A stretch of DNA of 6,512 bases from UBA1737 sp045653225 (GTDB lineage: Bacteria; Bacillota_I; Bacilli_A; ML615J-28; CAG-313). The number at the start of each line of letters is the position of its first letter. Position 1 is the first letter of the stretch. The translations under genes and the position numbers were made by a program. Location of the stretch: the NCBI GenBank assembly GCA_045653225.1, contig JAZOLP010000179.1, forward strand, positions 1-6,512, written 5' to 3'. The notes below the pieces were generated by a model. That model was not told the DNA's origin. It did not search any database and saw only the letters and a program-made list of their open reading frames with translations. Positions 1 to 6,385 of the stretch are shown in pieces.

Positions 1-1
1 T

Positions 2-1243
2 TACTTACCTTCTCCAGTAGAAGTAGCTCAAATTAAAGGTACTGATGAAGATGGTAATGAAGTAGTTGTTGATTCAGCTGATGATCAACCATTTGCAGCA
101 TTAGCATTCAAAGTTATGACTGACCCATATGTTGGTAAACTTACATTCTTTAGAGTTTATCGTGGTCATATGGAATCTGGTTCATATATCTTAAATGCAA
201 CTAAGAGTTATAAAGAACGTATTGGTCGTATTCTTTTAATGCATGCTAATAACCGTTCAGAAATTAAAGAAGTTTATAGTGGTGATATCGCTGCTGCTGT
301 TGGTTTAAAGAATACTACTACAGGTGATACATTATGCGATCCAAATGCAATTGTTAACCTTGAATCTATGGTATTCCCTGAACCAGTTATCCAAGTAGCT
401 ATTGAACCTAAAACTAAAGCTGACCAAGATAAGATGGGTGTAGCATTACAAAAATTAGCTGAAGAAGATCCAACTTTCAAAACTTATACAGATGAAGAAT
501 CTGGTCAAACAATCATCGCTGGTATGGGTGAATTACACTTAGATATCATCGTTGACCGTATGAGAAGAGAATTCAATGTTGAATGTAACGTTGGTCGTCC
601 TCAAGTTGCTTACCGTGAAACTATTAAGACTCCTGCTAAGGTACAAGGTAAATTTGTACGTCAATCAGGTGGTCATGGTCAATACGGGGATGCAGTTGTA
701 ATTTTTGAACCTAACCCAGGTAAAGGTTACGAATTCGTTGACGAAATTGTTGGTGGTGTAATTCCACGTGAATTCATCCCATCAGTTAATAAAGGTATTG
801 AAAATGCCTTAGACAATGGTAATTTAGCAGGTTACCCAACTATCGATATCAAAGCTAGACTAGTATTTGGTTCATACCATGACGTTGACTCATCTAGTAC
901 AGCATTTGAAATCGCAGGTAGTTTAGCATTCAAAGAAACTGCTAAGGTTTGTAATCCAGTATTACTAGAACCAATCATGCTTGTTGAAGTAGTTACACCA
1001 GATGAATACTTAGGTACAGTTATCGGTGATATTTCAACTCGTCGTGGACGTATCGATGGACAAGAAGCTAGAGGTAAATCACAATCAATTAGAAGTTTTG
1101 TACCACTATCTGAAATGTTCGGATACGCAACAGCATTACGTTCAAATACTCAAGGACGTGGTAACTTTACAATGCAATTCGATCACTATGATGAATGCCC
1201 TCGTAACGTTGCAGAAGCTGTTATGAAAGCTCGCAGTAAGTAA
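2..1243 (+). CDS. fusA: Elongation factor G (EF-G), 3' part of gene
   Basis: EF-G is the cytosolic GTPase that moves tRNAs and mRNA through the ribosome after peptide bond formation, and helps split ribosomes with RRF. The frame is open from base 2 without a start, so the gene begins outside the window. About 413 residues are visible of a family usually near 690-700. The fragment opens with YLPSPVEVAQIKGT, the end of the G domain, so most of the GTPase domain is missing. It continues into domain II (FAALAFKVMTDPYVGKLTFF). Numbering from the visible start: GMGELHLDI of domain III at ~174-182, SGGHGQYGD opening domain IV at ~222-230, the domain IV tip SYHDVDSS at ~291-298, and GDISTRRGRI of domain V at ~342-351. 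All of these look intact. The methionine at 116 is internal to domain II and is not the start. The gene ends in TAA, 80 bp before tuf on the same strand, the usual str-operon order. Codons are those of a highly expressed gene. Confidence 0.97.
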   Translation, partial: YLPSPVEVAQIKGTDEDGNEVVVDSADDQPFAALAFKVMTDPYVGKLTFFRVYRGHMESGSYILNATKSYKERIGRILLMHANNRSEIKEVYSGDIAAAVGLKNTTTGDTLCDPNAIVNLESMVFPEPVIQVAIEPKTKADQDKMGVALQKLAEEDPTFKTYTDEESGQTIIAGMGELHLDIIVDRMRREFNVECNVGRPQVAYRETIKTPAKVQGKFVRQSGGHGQYGDAVVIFEPNPGKGYEFVDEIVGGVIPREFIPSVNKGIENALDNGNLAGYPTIDIKARLVFGSYHDVDSSSTAFEIAGSLAFKETAKVCNPVLLEPIMLVEVVTPDEYLGTVIGDISTRRGRIDGQEARGKSQSIRSFVPLSEMFGYATALRSNTQGRGNFTMQFDHYDECPRNVAEAVMKARSK

Positions 1244-1256
1244 TTTTACTTTTTGC

Positions 1257-1285
1257 TTGCAAAATTGAATATTTTATTGTAAAAT
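1257..1285 (+). promoter_or_regulatory. Probable sigma-A-type promoter for tuf
   Basis: The fusA-tuf gap has a -35-like TTGCAA at 1257-1262, a 17-bp spacer, and a -10-like TAAAAT at 1280-1285 (5 of 6 consensus bases). Transcription would start near 1292, giving a leader of about 30 nt before tuf. A separate tuf promoter besides read-through from fusA is common in Firmicutes. The region is nearly all A/T, so chance matches are easy; the call rests on the spacing and both boxes together. Confidence 0.45.
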
Positions 1286-1288
1286 ATT
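1268..1288. repeat. Perfect 9-bp AT-only inverted repeat before tuf
   Basis: The left arm AATATTTTA (1268-1276) and right arm TAAAATATT (1280-1288) are exact reverse complements separated by TTG. The right arm contains the proposed -10 box. No G or C is in the stem and no T-run follows, so it is not a good terminator. It could be a weak RNA hairpin on the fusA-tuf read-through transcript, an operator-like site, or a product of AT richness. Confidence 0.6.
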
Positions 1289-1308
1289 AAAGTAAATTAA
1301 AAAAATTT

Positions 1309-1315
1309 GAAAGGA
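1309..1315 (+). promoter_or_regulatory. Ribosome binding site of tuf
   Basis: GAAAGGA, close to the consensus AAAGGAG, ends 8 nt before the ATG at 1324. It supports that start, as does the conserved N-terminus MAKEKFVRTKPHVNIGTIGH. Confidence 0.85.
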
Positions 1316-1323
1316 AAATTATT

Positions 1324-2508
1324 ATGGCAAAGGAAAAATTTGTACGTACTAAACCCCATGTAAACATTGGAACAATCGGTCACGTTGACCATGGGAAAAC
1401 AACTTTAACATCTGCTATTACTACTGTATTAGCAAACGCTGGTCTAGCTAAGAAAATGGATTATAGCCAAATCGATGGTGCACCAGAAGAAAGAGAACGT
1501 GGTATTACTATCAATACTGCACACGTTGAATATGAAACAGTTAAGAGACACTATGCACACGTTGACTGTCCAGGGCATGCTGACTACGTTAAGAACATGA
1601 TCACTGGTGCTGCTCAAATGGATGGTGCTATCTTAGTTATTGCTGCTACTGATGGTCCTATGGCACAAACTCGTGAACATATCTTACTTGCTAAACAAGT
1701 AGGTGTTCCTAGAATCGTTGTATTCTTAAACAAATGTGACATGGTTGATGATGAAGAATTATTAGAATTAGTTGAAATGGAAGTTCGTGAATTATTAAGC
1801 GAATATGGTTCCGATGGTGATGAAACTCCAATCGTTCGTGGTTCTGCATTAAAAGCTCTTGAAGGTGAAGCTGATTATGTTGCAAAAATCAATGAATTAA
1901 TGGATACTGTTGATGCTTATATCCCTGATCCAGTTCGTGAAACTGATAAACCATTCTTAATGCCAGTTGAAGACGTATTCTCAATCACTGGTCGTGGTAC
2001 TGTTGCTACTGGTAGAGTAGAACGTGGTACTGTTAAAGTTGGTGACACTGCTGAATTAGTAGGTATCAGAGAAACTCGTAATGCAGTTATCACTGGTGTT
2101 GAAATGTTCCGTAAATTACTAGACCAAGCTGAAGCTGGTGACAACGTAGGTTTATTACTTCGTGGTTTAAACCGTACTGATGTTGTTCGTGGTCAAGTAT
2201 TATGTAAACCTAAAACTGTTACTCCACATTCAGAATTTGATGCACAAGTTTACGTATTAACAAAAGAAGAAGGTGGACGTCATACAGCATTCTTCAGTAA
2301 CTACCGTCCTCAATTCTATTTCCGTACAACTGACGTTACAGGTGTTATTACACTTCCAGCTGGTACTGAAATGGTTATGCCTGGTGACAATACTGAAATG
2401 CACGTTTCATTAATTCACCCAATCGCTGTTGAACAAGGTACTAAATTCTCTATCCGTGAAGGTGGACGTACAGTAGGTGCTGGTAACGTTACTAAACTTT
2501 CTGAATAG
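1324..2508 (+). CDS. tuf: Elongation factor Tu (EF-Tu)
   Basis: EF-Tu is the cytosolic GTPase that delivers aminoacyl-tRNA to the ribosomal A site and is among the most abundant proteins of the cell. The 394-residue product is full length for the family. The G domain shows all motifs: P-loop GHVDHGKT (19-26), switch I RGITINTAHVEY (59-70), DCPGH with the catalytic histidine (81-85), NKCD (136-139) and SALK (174-177). Domain II has GRGTVATGRVERG (223-235). Domain III carries GGRHTAFFSNYRPQFYFRTTDV (split across 317-338) and ends in FSIREGGRTVGAGNV. The start is fixed by a good ribosome binding site and the conserved N-terminus. It lies 80 bp after fusA, probably co-transcribed and also driven by its own promoter. 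The TAG stop is followed at once by an in-frame TAA, a tandem stop often seen in highly expressed genes. A strong terminator lies 44 nt downstream. Confidence 0.99.
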   Translation: MAKEKFVRTKPHVNIGTIGHVDHGKTTLTSAITTVLANAGLAKKMDYSQIDGAPEERERGITINTAHVEYETVKRHYAHVDCPGHADYVKNMITGAAQMDGAILVIAATDGPMAQTREHILLAKQVGVPRIVVFLNKCDMVDDEELLELVEMEVRELLSEYGSDGDETPIVRGSALKALEGEADYVAKINELMDTVDAYIPDPVRETDKPFLMPVEDVFSITGRGTVATGRVERGTVKVGDTAELVGIRETRNAVITGVEMFRKLLDQAEAGDNVGLLLRGLNRTDVVRGQVLCKPKTVTPHSEFDAQVYVLTKEEGGRHTAFFSNYRPQFYFRTTDVTGVITLPAGTEMVMPGDNTEMHVSLIHPIAVEQGTKFSIREGGRTVGAGNVTKLSE

Positions 2509-2518
2509 TAAATAGTTA

Positions 2519-2537
2519 TTATAAACAGTTATAAACA
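2519..2537 (+). repeat. Short tandem repeat after tuf (two 9-bp copies, 10-bp period)
   Basis: TTATAAACA occurs at 2519-2527 and again at 2529-2537, with one base between. It lies in the untranslated stretch between the tuf stop and the terminator hairpin. No function can be assigned; slippage in AT-rich DNA is enough to explain it. Confidence 0.5.
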
Positions 2538-2552
2538 TTTTGAATTAAAATA

Positions 2553-2583
2553 GACTCATATCTTATGATATGAGTCTTTTTTT
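2553..2583 (+). terminator. Rho-independent terminator of the fusA-tuf unit
   Basis: A perfect 10-bp stem, GACTCATATC (2553-2562) against GATATGAGTC (2567-2576), closes a 4-nt loop TTAT. It is followed directly by seven T residues (2577-2583). The A-rich bases just upstream could extend the stem by pairing with the T-run. It separates the translation genes from the acetyltransferase operon. Confidence 0.95.
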
Positions 2584-2602
2584 ATTTTTTTAATTTAAAA
2601 AA

Positions 2603-2611
2603 TGATATAAT
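2603..2611 (+). promoter_or_regulatory. Extended -10 promoter of the acetyltransferase-tatD-protease operon
   Basis: TGATATAAT matches the extended -10 consensus TGnTATAAT exactly. The -35 region about 17 bp upstream (around 2583-2588, TATTTT) is poor, which is typical when the extended -10 is strong. Transcription should begin near 2617-2619, right at the ribosome binding site, leaving a leader of only about 12-14 nt. Placement just after the tuf terminator and just before the first gene supports the call. Confidence 0.75.
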
Positions 2612-2618
2612 ATAAAAA

Positions 2619-2626
2619 AGAAGGTG
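2619..2626 (+). promoter_or_regulatory. Ribosome binding site of the acetyltransferase gene
   Basis: AGAAGGTG contains the AGAAGG / AAGGTG core and ends 4 nt before the ATG at 2631 (6 nt counting from AAGG). It supports that start and probably lies at the very 5' end of the mRNA. Confidence 0.8.
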
Positions 2627-2630
2627 TATT

Positions 2631-3125
2631 ATGATAAGAAAAGCAATAGAAAATGATTTAGAACAAATTTTAGAAATATATGCATACGCAAGAAAATTTA
2701 TGATACAAACAGGTAATCCTAATCAATGGATTAATAATTATCCTAGTAAAGATGTTTTAGTAGAAGACTTAAATAAAGAACATTTATATGTGTGTTTTGA
2801 TGAAAATAAAATATATGGTGTATTTGTCTTTTTTATAGGTATTGATGAAACTTATAACTATATAGAAGGTACTTGGTTAAATAATGAAGAATATGGTGTT
2901 ATTCATCGTATTGCGGGGTCTGGGGCTAAAAAAGGGATGTTTTCTGAAGTTTTTAATTATGTTACTAATCAAATATGTAATATTAGAATTGATACACATC
3001 ATGATAACATAGTGATGCAGAAAGTTTTAAATAAACATGGCTTTAATAAGTGTGGGATAATTTATTTAAAAAATGGTTCACCAAGAATTGCATATCACTA
3101 TAAGAAAGGGCATTGTAATGAATAA
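2631..3125 (+). CDS. GNAT-family N-acetyltransferase
   Basis: This is a predicted acyl-CoA-dependent acetyltransferase of the GNAT fold; the substrate is unknown. The 164-residue size is typical. The N-terminus MIRKAIENDLEQILEIY fits the first strand and helix of the fold. The stretch NPNQWINNYPS (29-39) resembles the GNPxQWxxxYPs segment in many Firmicutes GNAT proteins. The acetyl-CoA loop (motif A) is probably HRIAGSGAKKG (92-102), a variant of R/QxxGxG/A. Motif B follows as IRIDTHHDNIVMQKVLNKHGF (split over 118-138), where the N and HGF positions are the usual ones. The start has a good ribosome binding site and an upstream promoter. The gene is first in a three-gene operon, and its last 8 bp overlap the tatD start. 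Cytosolic; no signal peptide or membrane segment. It could act on an amino acid, polyamine, antibiotic or protein; the sequence does not decide. Confidence 0.88.
   Translation: MIRKAIENDLEQILEIYAYARKFMIQTGNPNQWINNYPSKDVLVEDLNKEHLYVCFDENKIYGVFVFFIGIDETYNYIEGTWLNNEEYGVIHRIAGSGAKKGMFSEVFNYVTNQICNIRIDTHHDNIVMQKVLNKHGFNKCGIIYLKNGSPRIAYHYKKGHCNE
3102..3110 (+). promoter_or_regulatory. Ribosome binding site that sets the tatD start
   Basis: AAGAAAGGG, inside the end of the acetyltransferase gene, ends 7 nt before the ATG at 3118. It favours 3118 over the in-frame ATG at 3073, which would add 15 residues (beginning MVHQELHI) with no family resemblance. Confidence 0.75.
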
Positions 3126-3894
3126 TTTATATTATATAGATACGCATGTACATTTAAATGATGAAAAAATCTTAGCACACTTAGATGAAGTAATTGAGGA
3201 TGCTATTAAAAATAATGTTAAAAAAATGTTTATAGTCGGATGGGATAAAACAAGCAGCCAAAAAGCTATAGAACTTGCTTATAAGTATGATTTTTGTTAT
3301 GCAATTATAGGATTTCATCCATGTAATATTAAAGGTTATACTGATATAGAATATAATTGGTTAGATGAACATCTATCTTTAGATAAAGTTGTTGCTTTAG
3401 GTGAAATTGGTTATGATTTTCATTGGGATACAACTACTAAAGAAGAACAAGATGTTGCGTTTATTAAACAACTAGATTTAGCAGTTAAACATAAAAAACC
3501 TGTTTCTATACACACAAGGGAAGCTGCACAAATAACTTTTGACGTTTTGTCAAAATATTGCGATAAATTGGTTGGTGGAGTACTCCATTCTTATAGTGGC
3601 AGTGTAGAACTTGCGAAAGAATATGTTAAGCGTGGTTTTATTCTTGGAATTAGTGGACCTTTAACTTTTAAAAATGCAAAAGTAAATAAGGAAGTTGTAA
3701 AGGAAATTGACTTGAAATATTTAGTTACTGAAACTGATAGTCCATATCTTACTCCACATCCATATCGTGGTACAGAAAATGGACCAAAATATATTCCTTT
3801 AATAGCTTCTACAATTGCTAATATAAAAGAAGTTGATGAATCTGTAGTTTTAGAAAGTATTATTGATAATGTGAAAAGAGTGTTTGGTGTATAA
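3118..3894 (+). CDS. tatD: TatD-family metal-dependent hydrolase (putative DNase)
   Basis: TatD proteins are cytosolic TIM-barrel hydrolases with two metal ions; characterised members are 3'-5' exonucleases on DNA, linked to repair and DNA degradation. From the chosen start the protein has 258 residues, normal for the family. All metal ligands are visible: YIDTHVHL with H10 and H12, GEIGYDF with E96, SIHTREA with H132, LHSYSG with H157, and TETDSPYL with D207. GFHP (65-68) and the family signature TPHPYRGTENGP (212-223) are also present. The start at 3118 is chosen because it puts DTHVHL near the N-terminus and has a good ribosome binding site. It overlaps the acetyltransferase gene by 8 bp, and its TAA directly abuts the next ATG, so translation is probably coupled. 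In Firmicutes tatD often sits near metG, rnmV and ksgA; none is seen here. Substrate inferred from family only. Confidence 0.95.
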   Translation: MNNLYYIDTHVHLNDEKILAHLDEVIEDAIKNNVKKMFIVGWDKTSSQKAIELAYKYDFCYAIIGFHPCNIKGYTDIEYNWLDEHLSLDKVVALGEIGYDFHWDTTTKEEQDVAFIKQLDLAVKHKKPVSIHTREAAQITFDVLSKYCDKLVGGVLHSYSGSVELAKEYVKRGFILGISGPLTFKNAKVNKEVVKEIDLKYLVTETDSPYLTPHPYRGTENGPKYIPLIASTIANIKEVDESVVLESIIDNVKRVFGV

Positions 3895-4665
3895 ATGAGA
3901 AAAATAATTTTTTGTTTAATAGTTTTATGTTTTATTTTTATTTCATCATGTAATAAAAAAACTACAGTTATAAATAATGTTATTACTCAAACTGTAGATG
4001 TTAATGATTTAGCTCAAATTACTTCATTAGAAGATGCTTTATGTAATTCTATTGATAATGTTAAATCTAGTGTAGTTGGTGTTAAAGCGACTTCTAATGG
4101 ATTGTTGAATAATGAATCTTATGGTAGTGGGGTTGTTTTAAAAAAAGATAATGGTACATACTATATCGTTACTAGCCGTCATGTTATTATGTATCAAGGT
4201 AAGGTTTATGATAATATTTTAATTTATTTAGGAAATATTGAAATTTATCTTCCTGCAACGGTTGTTAGTTATGATGAAAAAGTAGATTTAGCATTGTTGA
4301 ATATTGAAACTGATGTTCTATTAAGTTGTGCGATAGTAGCTAATTCTATTAGATGTGGCCAATTTTGTTTTTCAGTTGGTAGCCCGTATGATTTAGAGAC
4401 TTATTATAATTCTGTTAGCGTTGGTAATATTAGTAGTATTAAAAGAATTGTTGAAGAGTCTAATTATTTTTATAAATCGATAGAAAATGAATATATTCAA
4501 ACTACTGCTCTTTTAAACGAAGGTTGTAGTGGTGGTGGTTTATTTAATATAAATGGTGAACTTCTAGGTATTAATACTTGGAAAATTAGTTCTAATAAAA
4601 TTGATGGAATGAATTTTGTGATAAGTATTGAAATTGTAAAAGAAGTCTTTAAGAATTATCTGTAG
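3895..4665 (+). CDS. Lipoprotein with trypsin-like (HtrA/DegP-type) serine protease domain
   Basis: This is a predicted serine endopeptidase anchored to the outer face of the membrane. The N-terminus is a lipoprotein signal: basic MRK, a hydrophobic stretch, then the lipobox ISSC with the lipidated cysteine at C19. The mature protein has a linker (~20-50) and one S1-type protease domain. The catalytic triad is visible: TSRHV with H96, KVDLALLNI with D131, and GCSGGGLFN with S212. SVGSP (160-164) and the C-terminal NFVISIEIV are usual HtrA-domain features. At 256 residues there is no room for a PDZ domain, unlike classical HtrA. The nucleophile motif reads GCSGGG where GNSGGP is usual. The ATG directly follows the tatD TAA; the nearest purine-rich site (AAAAGAG, 3874-3880) is rather distant, so translation likely depends on coupling to tatD. 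The 3' end overlaps the convergent PBP gene by 17 bp. A surface quality-control or processing role is inferred. Confidence 0.88.
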   Translation: MRKIIFCLIVLCFIFISSCNKKTTVINNVITQTVDVNDLAQITSLEDALCNSIDNVKSSVVGVKATSNGLLNNESYGSGVVLKKDNGTYYIVTSRHVIMYQGKVYDNILIYLGNIEIYLPATVVSYDEKVDLALLNIETDVLLSCAIVANSIRCGQFCFSVGSPYDLETYYNSVSVGNISSIKRIVEESNYFYKSIENEYIQTTALLNEGCSGGGLFNINGELLGINTWKISSNKIDGMNFVISIEIVKEVFKNYL

Positions 4666-6385
4666 ATAAATTTGGAAGTAATTTTAAATACCATGGAATA
4701 TTACTTCTTTTAAAATATAAGTCTTTAGTATATTCATAAAGATTACCATAAAATCCTGTGATTGGATTTAGGGTAACATTAATAACATCATCTGGTTTAT
4801 TGTACCAGGTGGTGTTTTTGTTTTGAAAGTATTCCTCAGCAATGTCTGCGAAAAGATATTTTGCTGCTAATTTATCTGATTTTTTGGTTATCATTCTGTT
4901 ATCATCATAACCTGTCCATATACTTATTAGAACATCTGGATTATAACCGATCATCCAATTGTCTGTATCAGTAGAACCAGATTTTGCTGCGAAAGTATTA
5001 GAAAGCCTACTTGATATAGTCACTCCTGTTGGTCTTGTGTTATATGATATATTTGTATCAAATATATTTGTCATAAGTTCATTTAATATATATACATCTG
5101 AAGAATCTGCGAATTGAAATGTATTAATTTTATGTTCGTAAAGTACTTCGTTATCCATAGTTGTTATTTTCTTAATAACAAATGGTGAAATTTTCGTACC
5201 AAGATTTGCTAAAACTTGATAACAACTTATCCATTCAAGATTAGTTACTTCATATGTTCCAAGTGCTAGACTTGGGATTTGTGGAACATTTTTTAAACCT
5301 AATGATTCAAGTGTGTTAGAAAGTTTATCCATTCCAAGAAACAGATGTGTTTTTACCGCATATATATTATCACTAACTGAAAGTGCATAAGCCATGCTAA
5401 TTTCGCTATTTGGATATGAATCGTTATAGTTTTTTGGTGTGTATGGTTCTTTGTTTATGTAAAATGTAGTTAACTCACTTGTAAATGTAGTTGATGATGT
5501 AAAACCATTTTCTAATGCTGTTAAATATAAAAATGGTTTAATTGTAGAAGCTGGTTGTCTTTTTGCATAAATTGCTTTATTATAAGAATTTTCTTTATAT
5601 GATGTGCCGCCTATTATAGATAGTATTTCACCAGTTGATGGTTCCATTACTATAATACTAGTTTCTAACTCGTTATCTATTCTGTTAGTTACGAAGTTAC
5701 ATATTTGATTATTCAAATTTAGATCTAGTGTTGTTTCTACTATTAAGCCTTGATGAATATAGTTTTCTAGACCTTTTATTTTCTTAATTTCACTTAAGAC
5801 ATAATCTGCAAAAAATGGAGCAACATTTTCTTCTTTAACTTTATTAATTCCAATAAAGGTTATTTCTTCTAATAATGCTTTATCATATTCATTCGATGTT
5901 ATGCTTTTGTCATCTTTCATTTCTTTTAGTATTAATTCTCTTCTAGATTTATTGTTTTCTGGATTTTTTATAGGTGAATAAATTGATGGCCCTTTTGGGA
6001 TTGCTGCAAGACTAGTTGCTTCTAATAGAGTTAATTCATTTGCATGTTTACCAAAATAAAAAATAGCAGCATCTTCAATACCATATATTCCATGATCAAA
6101 GTAAATTGAATTAAGGTATCCTTCTAGGATTTCTTCCTTTGTATATTTTGATTCTAAGTTTAATGCAATCATCATTTCAGACAGTTTTCTTTTCCATGTT
6201 TTATCCATTGTAAGAAATAGGTTTCTTGCGTATTGTTGGGTGATTGTTGATGCTCCTTCTTTTGCTTGTCCATATATAATGTCAACCATTGCTGCTTTAC
6301 AAATTCTAATAAAGTCTAGTCCTGTATGTTCAAAATATCTTTTATCTTCTATACTTATAAATGCTTTAATTAAGATAGATGAAAA
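4649..6385 (-). CDS. Class A penicillin-binding protein (PBP1A type), 5' end missing
   Basis: This is a bifunctional peptidoglycan synthase: a GT51 glycosyltransferase polymerises lipid II and a transpeptidase cross-links the strands outside the membrane. The first ATG (6289) is not the true start. Upstream the same frame continues for 32 codons with the conserved GT51 motif AFISIEDKRYFEHTGLDF, whose catalytic glutamate is at 6349-6347, until a stop at 6388-6386. No ATG, GTG or TTG start lies in that stretch, and the expected cytoplasmic tail and membrane anchor are absent. Numbering from M at 6289: GASTITQQYARN (12-23), RKLSEM (34-39), KEEILEGYLN (51-60); transpeptidase motifs STIK with nucleophile S248 and K251, SDN (306-308), and KSGST (436-440, KSG in place of the commoner KTG). 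GYNPDVLISIWTGYDDN follows. The 578 visible residues are otherwise complete to the TAA. It is convergent with the protease gene. Whether the cell's real copy is truncated depends on the junction near 6370. Confidence 0.95.
   Translation of the reverse strand, partial: FSSILIKAFISIEDKRYFEHTGLDFIRICKAAMVDIIYGQAKEGASTITQQYARNLFLTMDKTWKRKLSEMMIALNLESKYTKEEILEGYLNSIYFDHGIYGIEDAAIFYFGKHANELTLLEATSLAAIPKGPSIYSPIKNPENNKSRRELILKEMKDDKSITSNEYDKALLEEITFIGINKVKEENVAPFFADYVLSEIKKIKGLENYIHQGLIVETTLDLNLNNQICNFVTNRIDNELETSIIVMEPSTGEILSIIGGTSYKENSYNKAIYAKRQPASTIKPFLYLTALENGFTSSTTFTSELTTFYINKEPYTPKNYNDSYPNSEISMAYALSVSDNIYAVKTHLFLGMDKLSNTLESLGLKNVPQIPSLALGTYEVTNLEWISCYQVLANLGTKISPFVIKKITTMDNEVLYEHKINTFQFADSSDVYILNELMTNIFDTNISYNTRPTGVTISSRLSNTFAAKSGSTDTDNWMIGYNPDVLISIWTGYDDNRMITKKSDKLAAKYLFADIAEEYFQNKNTTWYNKPDDVINVTLNPITGFYGNLYEYTKDLYFKRSNIPWYLKLLPNLSTDNS
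4675..4711 (+). terminator. Possible weak terminator of the operon, inside the PBP gene
   Basis: GAAGTAAT (4675-4682) and ATTACTTC (4700-4707) form an 8-bp stem with a 17-nt loop, followed by four T residues. It begins 10 nt after the protease stop, in the right orientation to end the + strand operon. The stem is AT-rich, the loop long and the T-run short, and the DNA also codes for the PBP C-terminus, so it may be chance. Confidence 0.3.

Noticed and set aside
274..480. Open frame on the minus strand inside fusA, and similar ones at 1026-1226 (+) and 1917-2144 (-)
   Set aside because: They lie wholly within fusA or tuf in other frames, have no ribosome binding site and no recognisable protein features; they are shadows of conserved coding sequence.
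2449..2451. Serine at EF-Tu residue 376 (E. coli mature position 375), a site of kirromycin-resistance substitutions
   Set aside because: FSIREGG with serine is also, as far as I recall, the normal form in Bacillus-type EF-Tu, so it is lineage variation and not evidence of resistance.
3073..3120. Upstream in-frame ATG for tatD adding 15 residues
   Set aside because: The extra residues are the acetyltransferase C-terminus read in another frame and do not fit the TatD N-terminus. The ATG at 3118 has the better ribosome binding site.
5047..5071. Direct repeat ATATATTTGT (5047-5056 and 5062-5071) and palindrome CAAATATATTTG (5059-5070) in the PBP gene
   Set aside because: Both fall in continuous, conserved PBP coding sequence and follow from AT-rich codons for repeated Asp, Thr, Asn and Ile.
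6279..6362. Extension of the recO frame leftward to an ATG at 6279
   Set aside because: This stretch encodes the conserved GT51 region of the PBP on the other strand, and the plus-strand reading shows no RecO resemblance, so the ATG is not a recO start.
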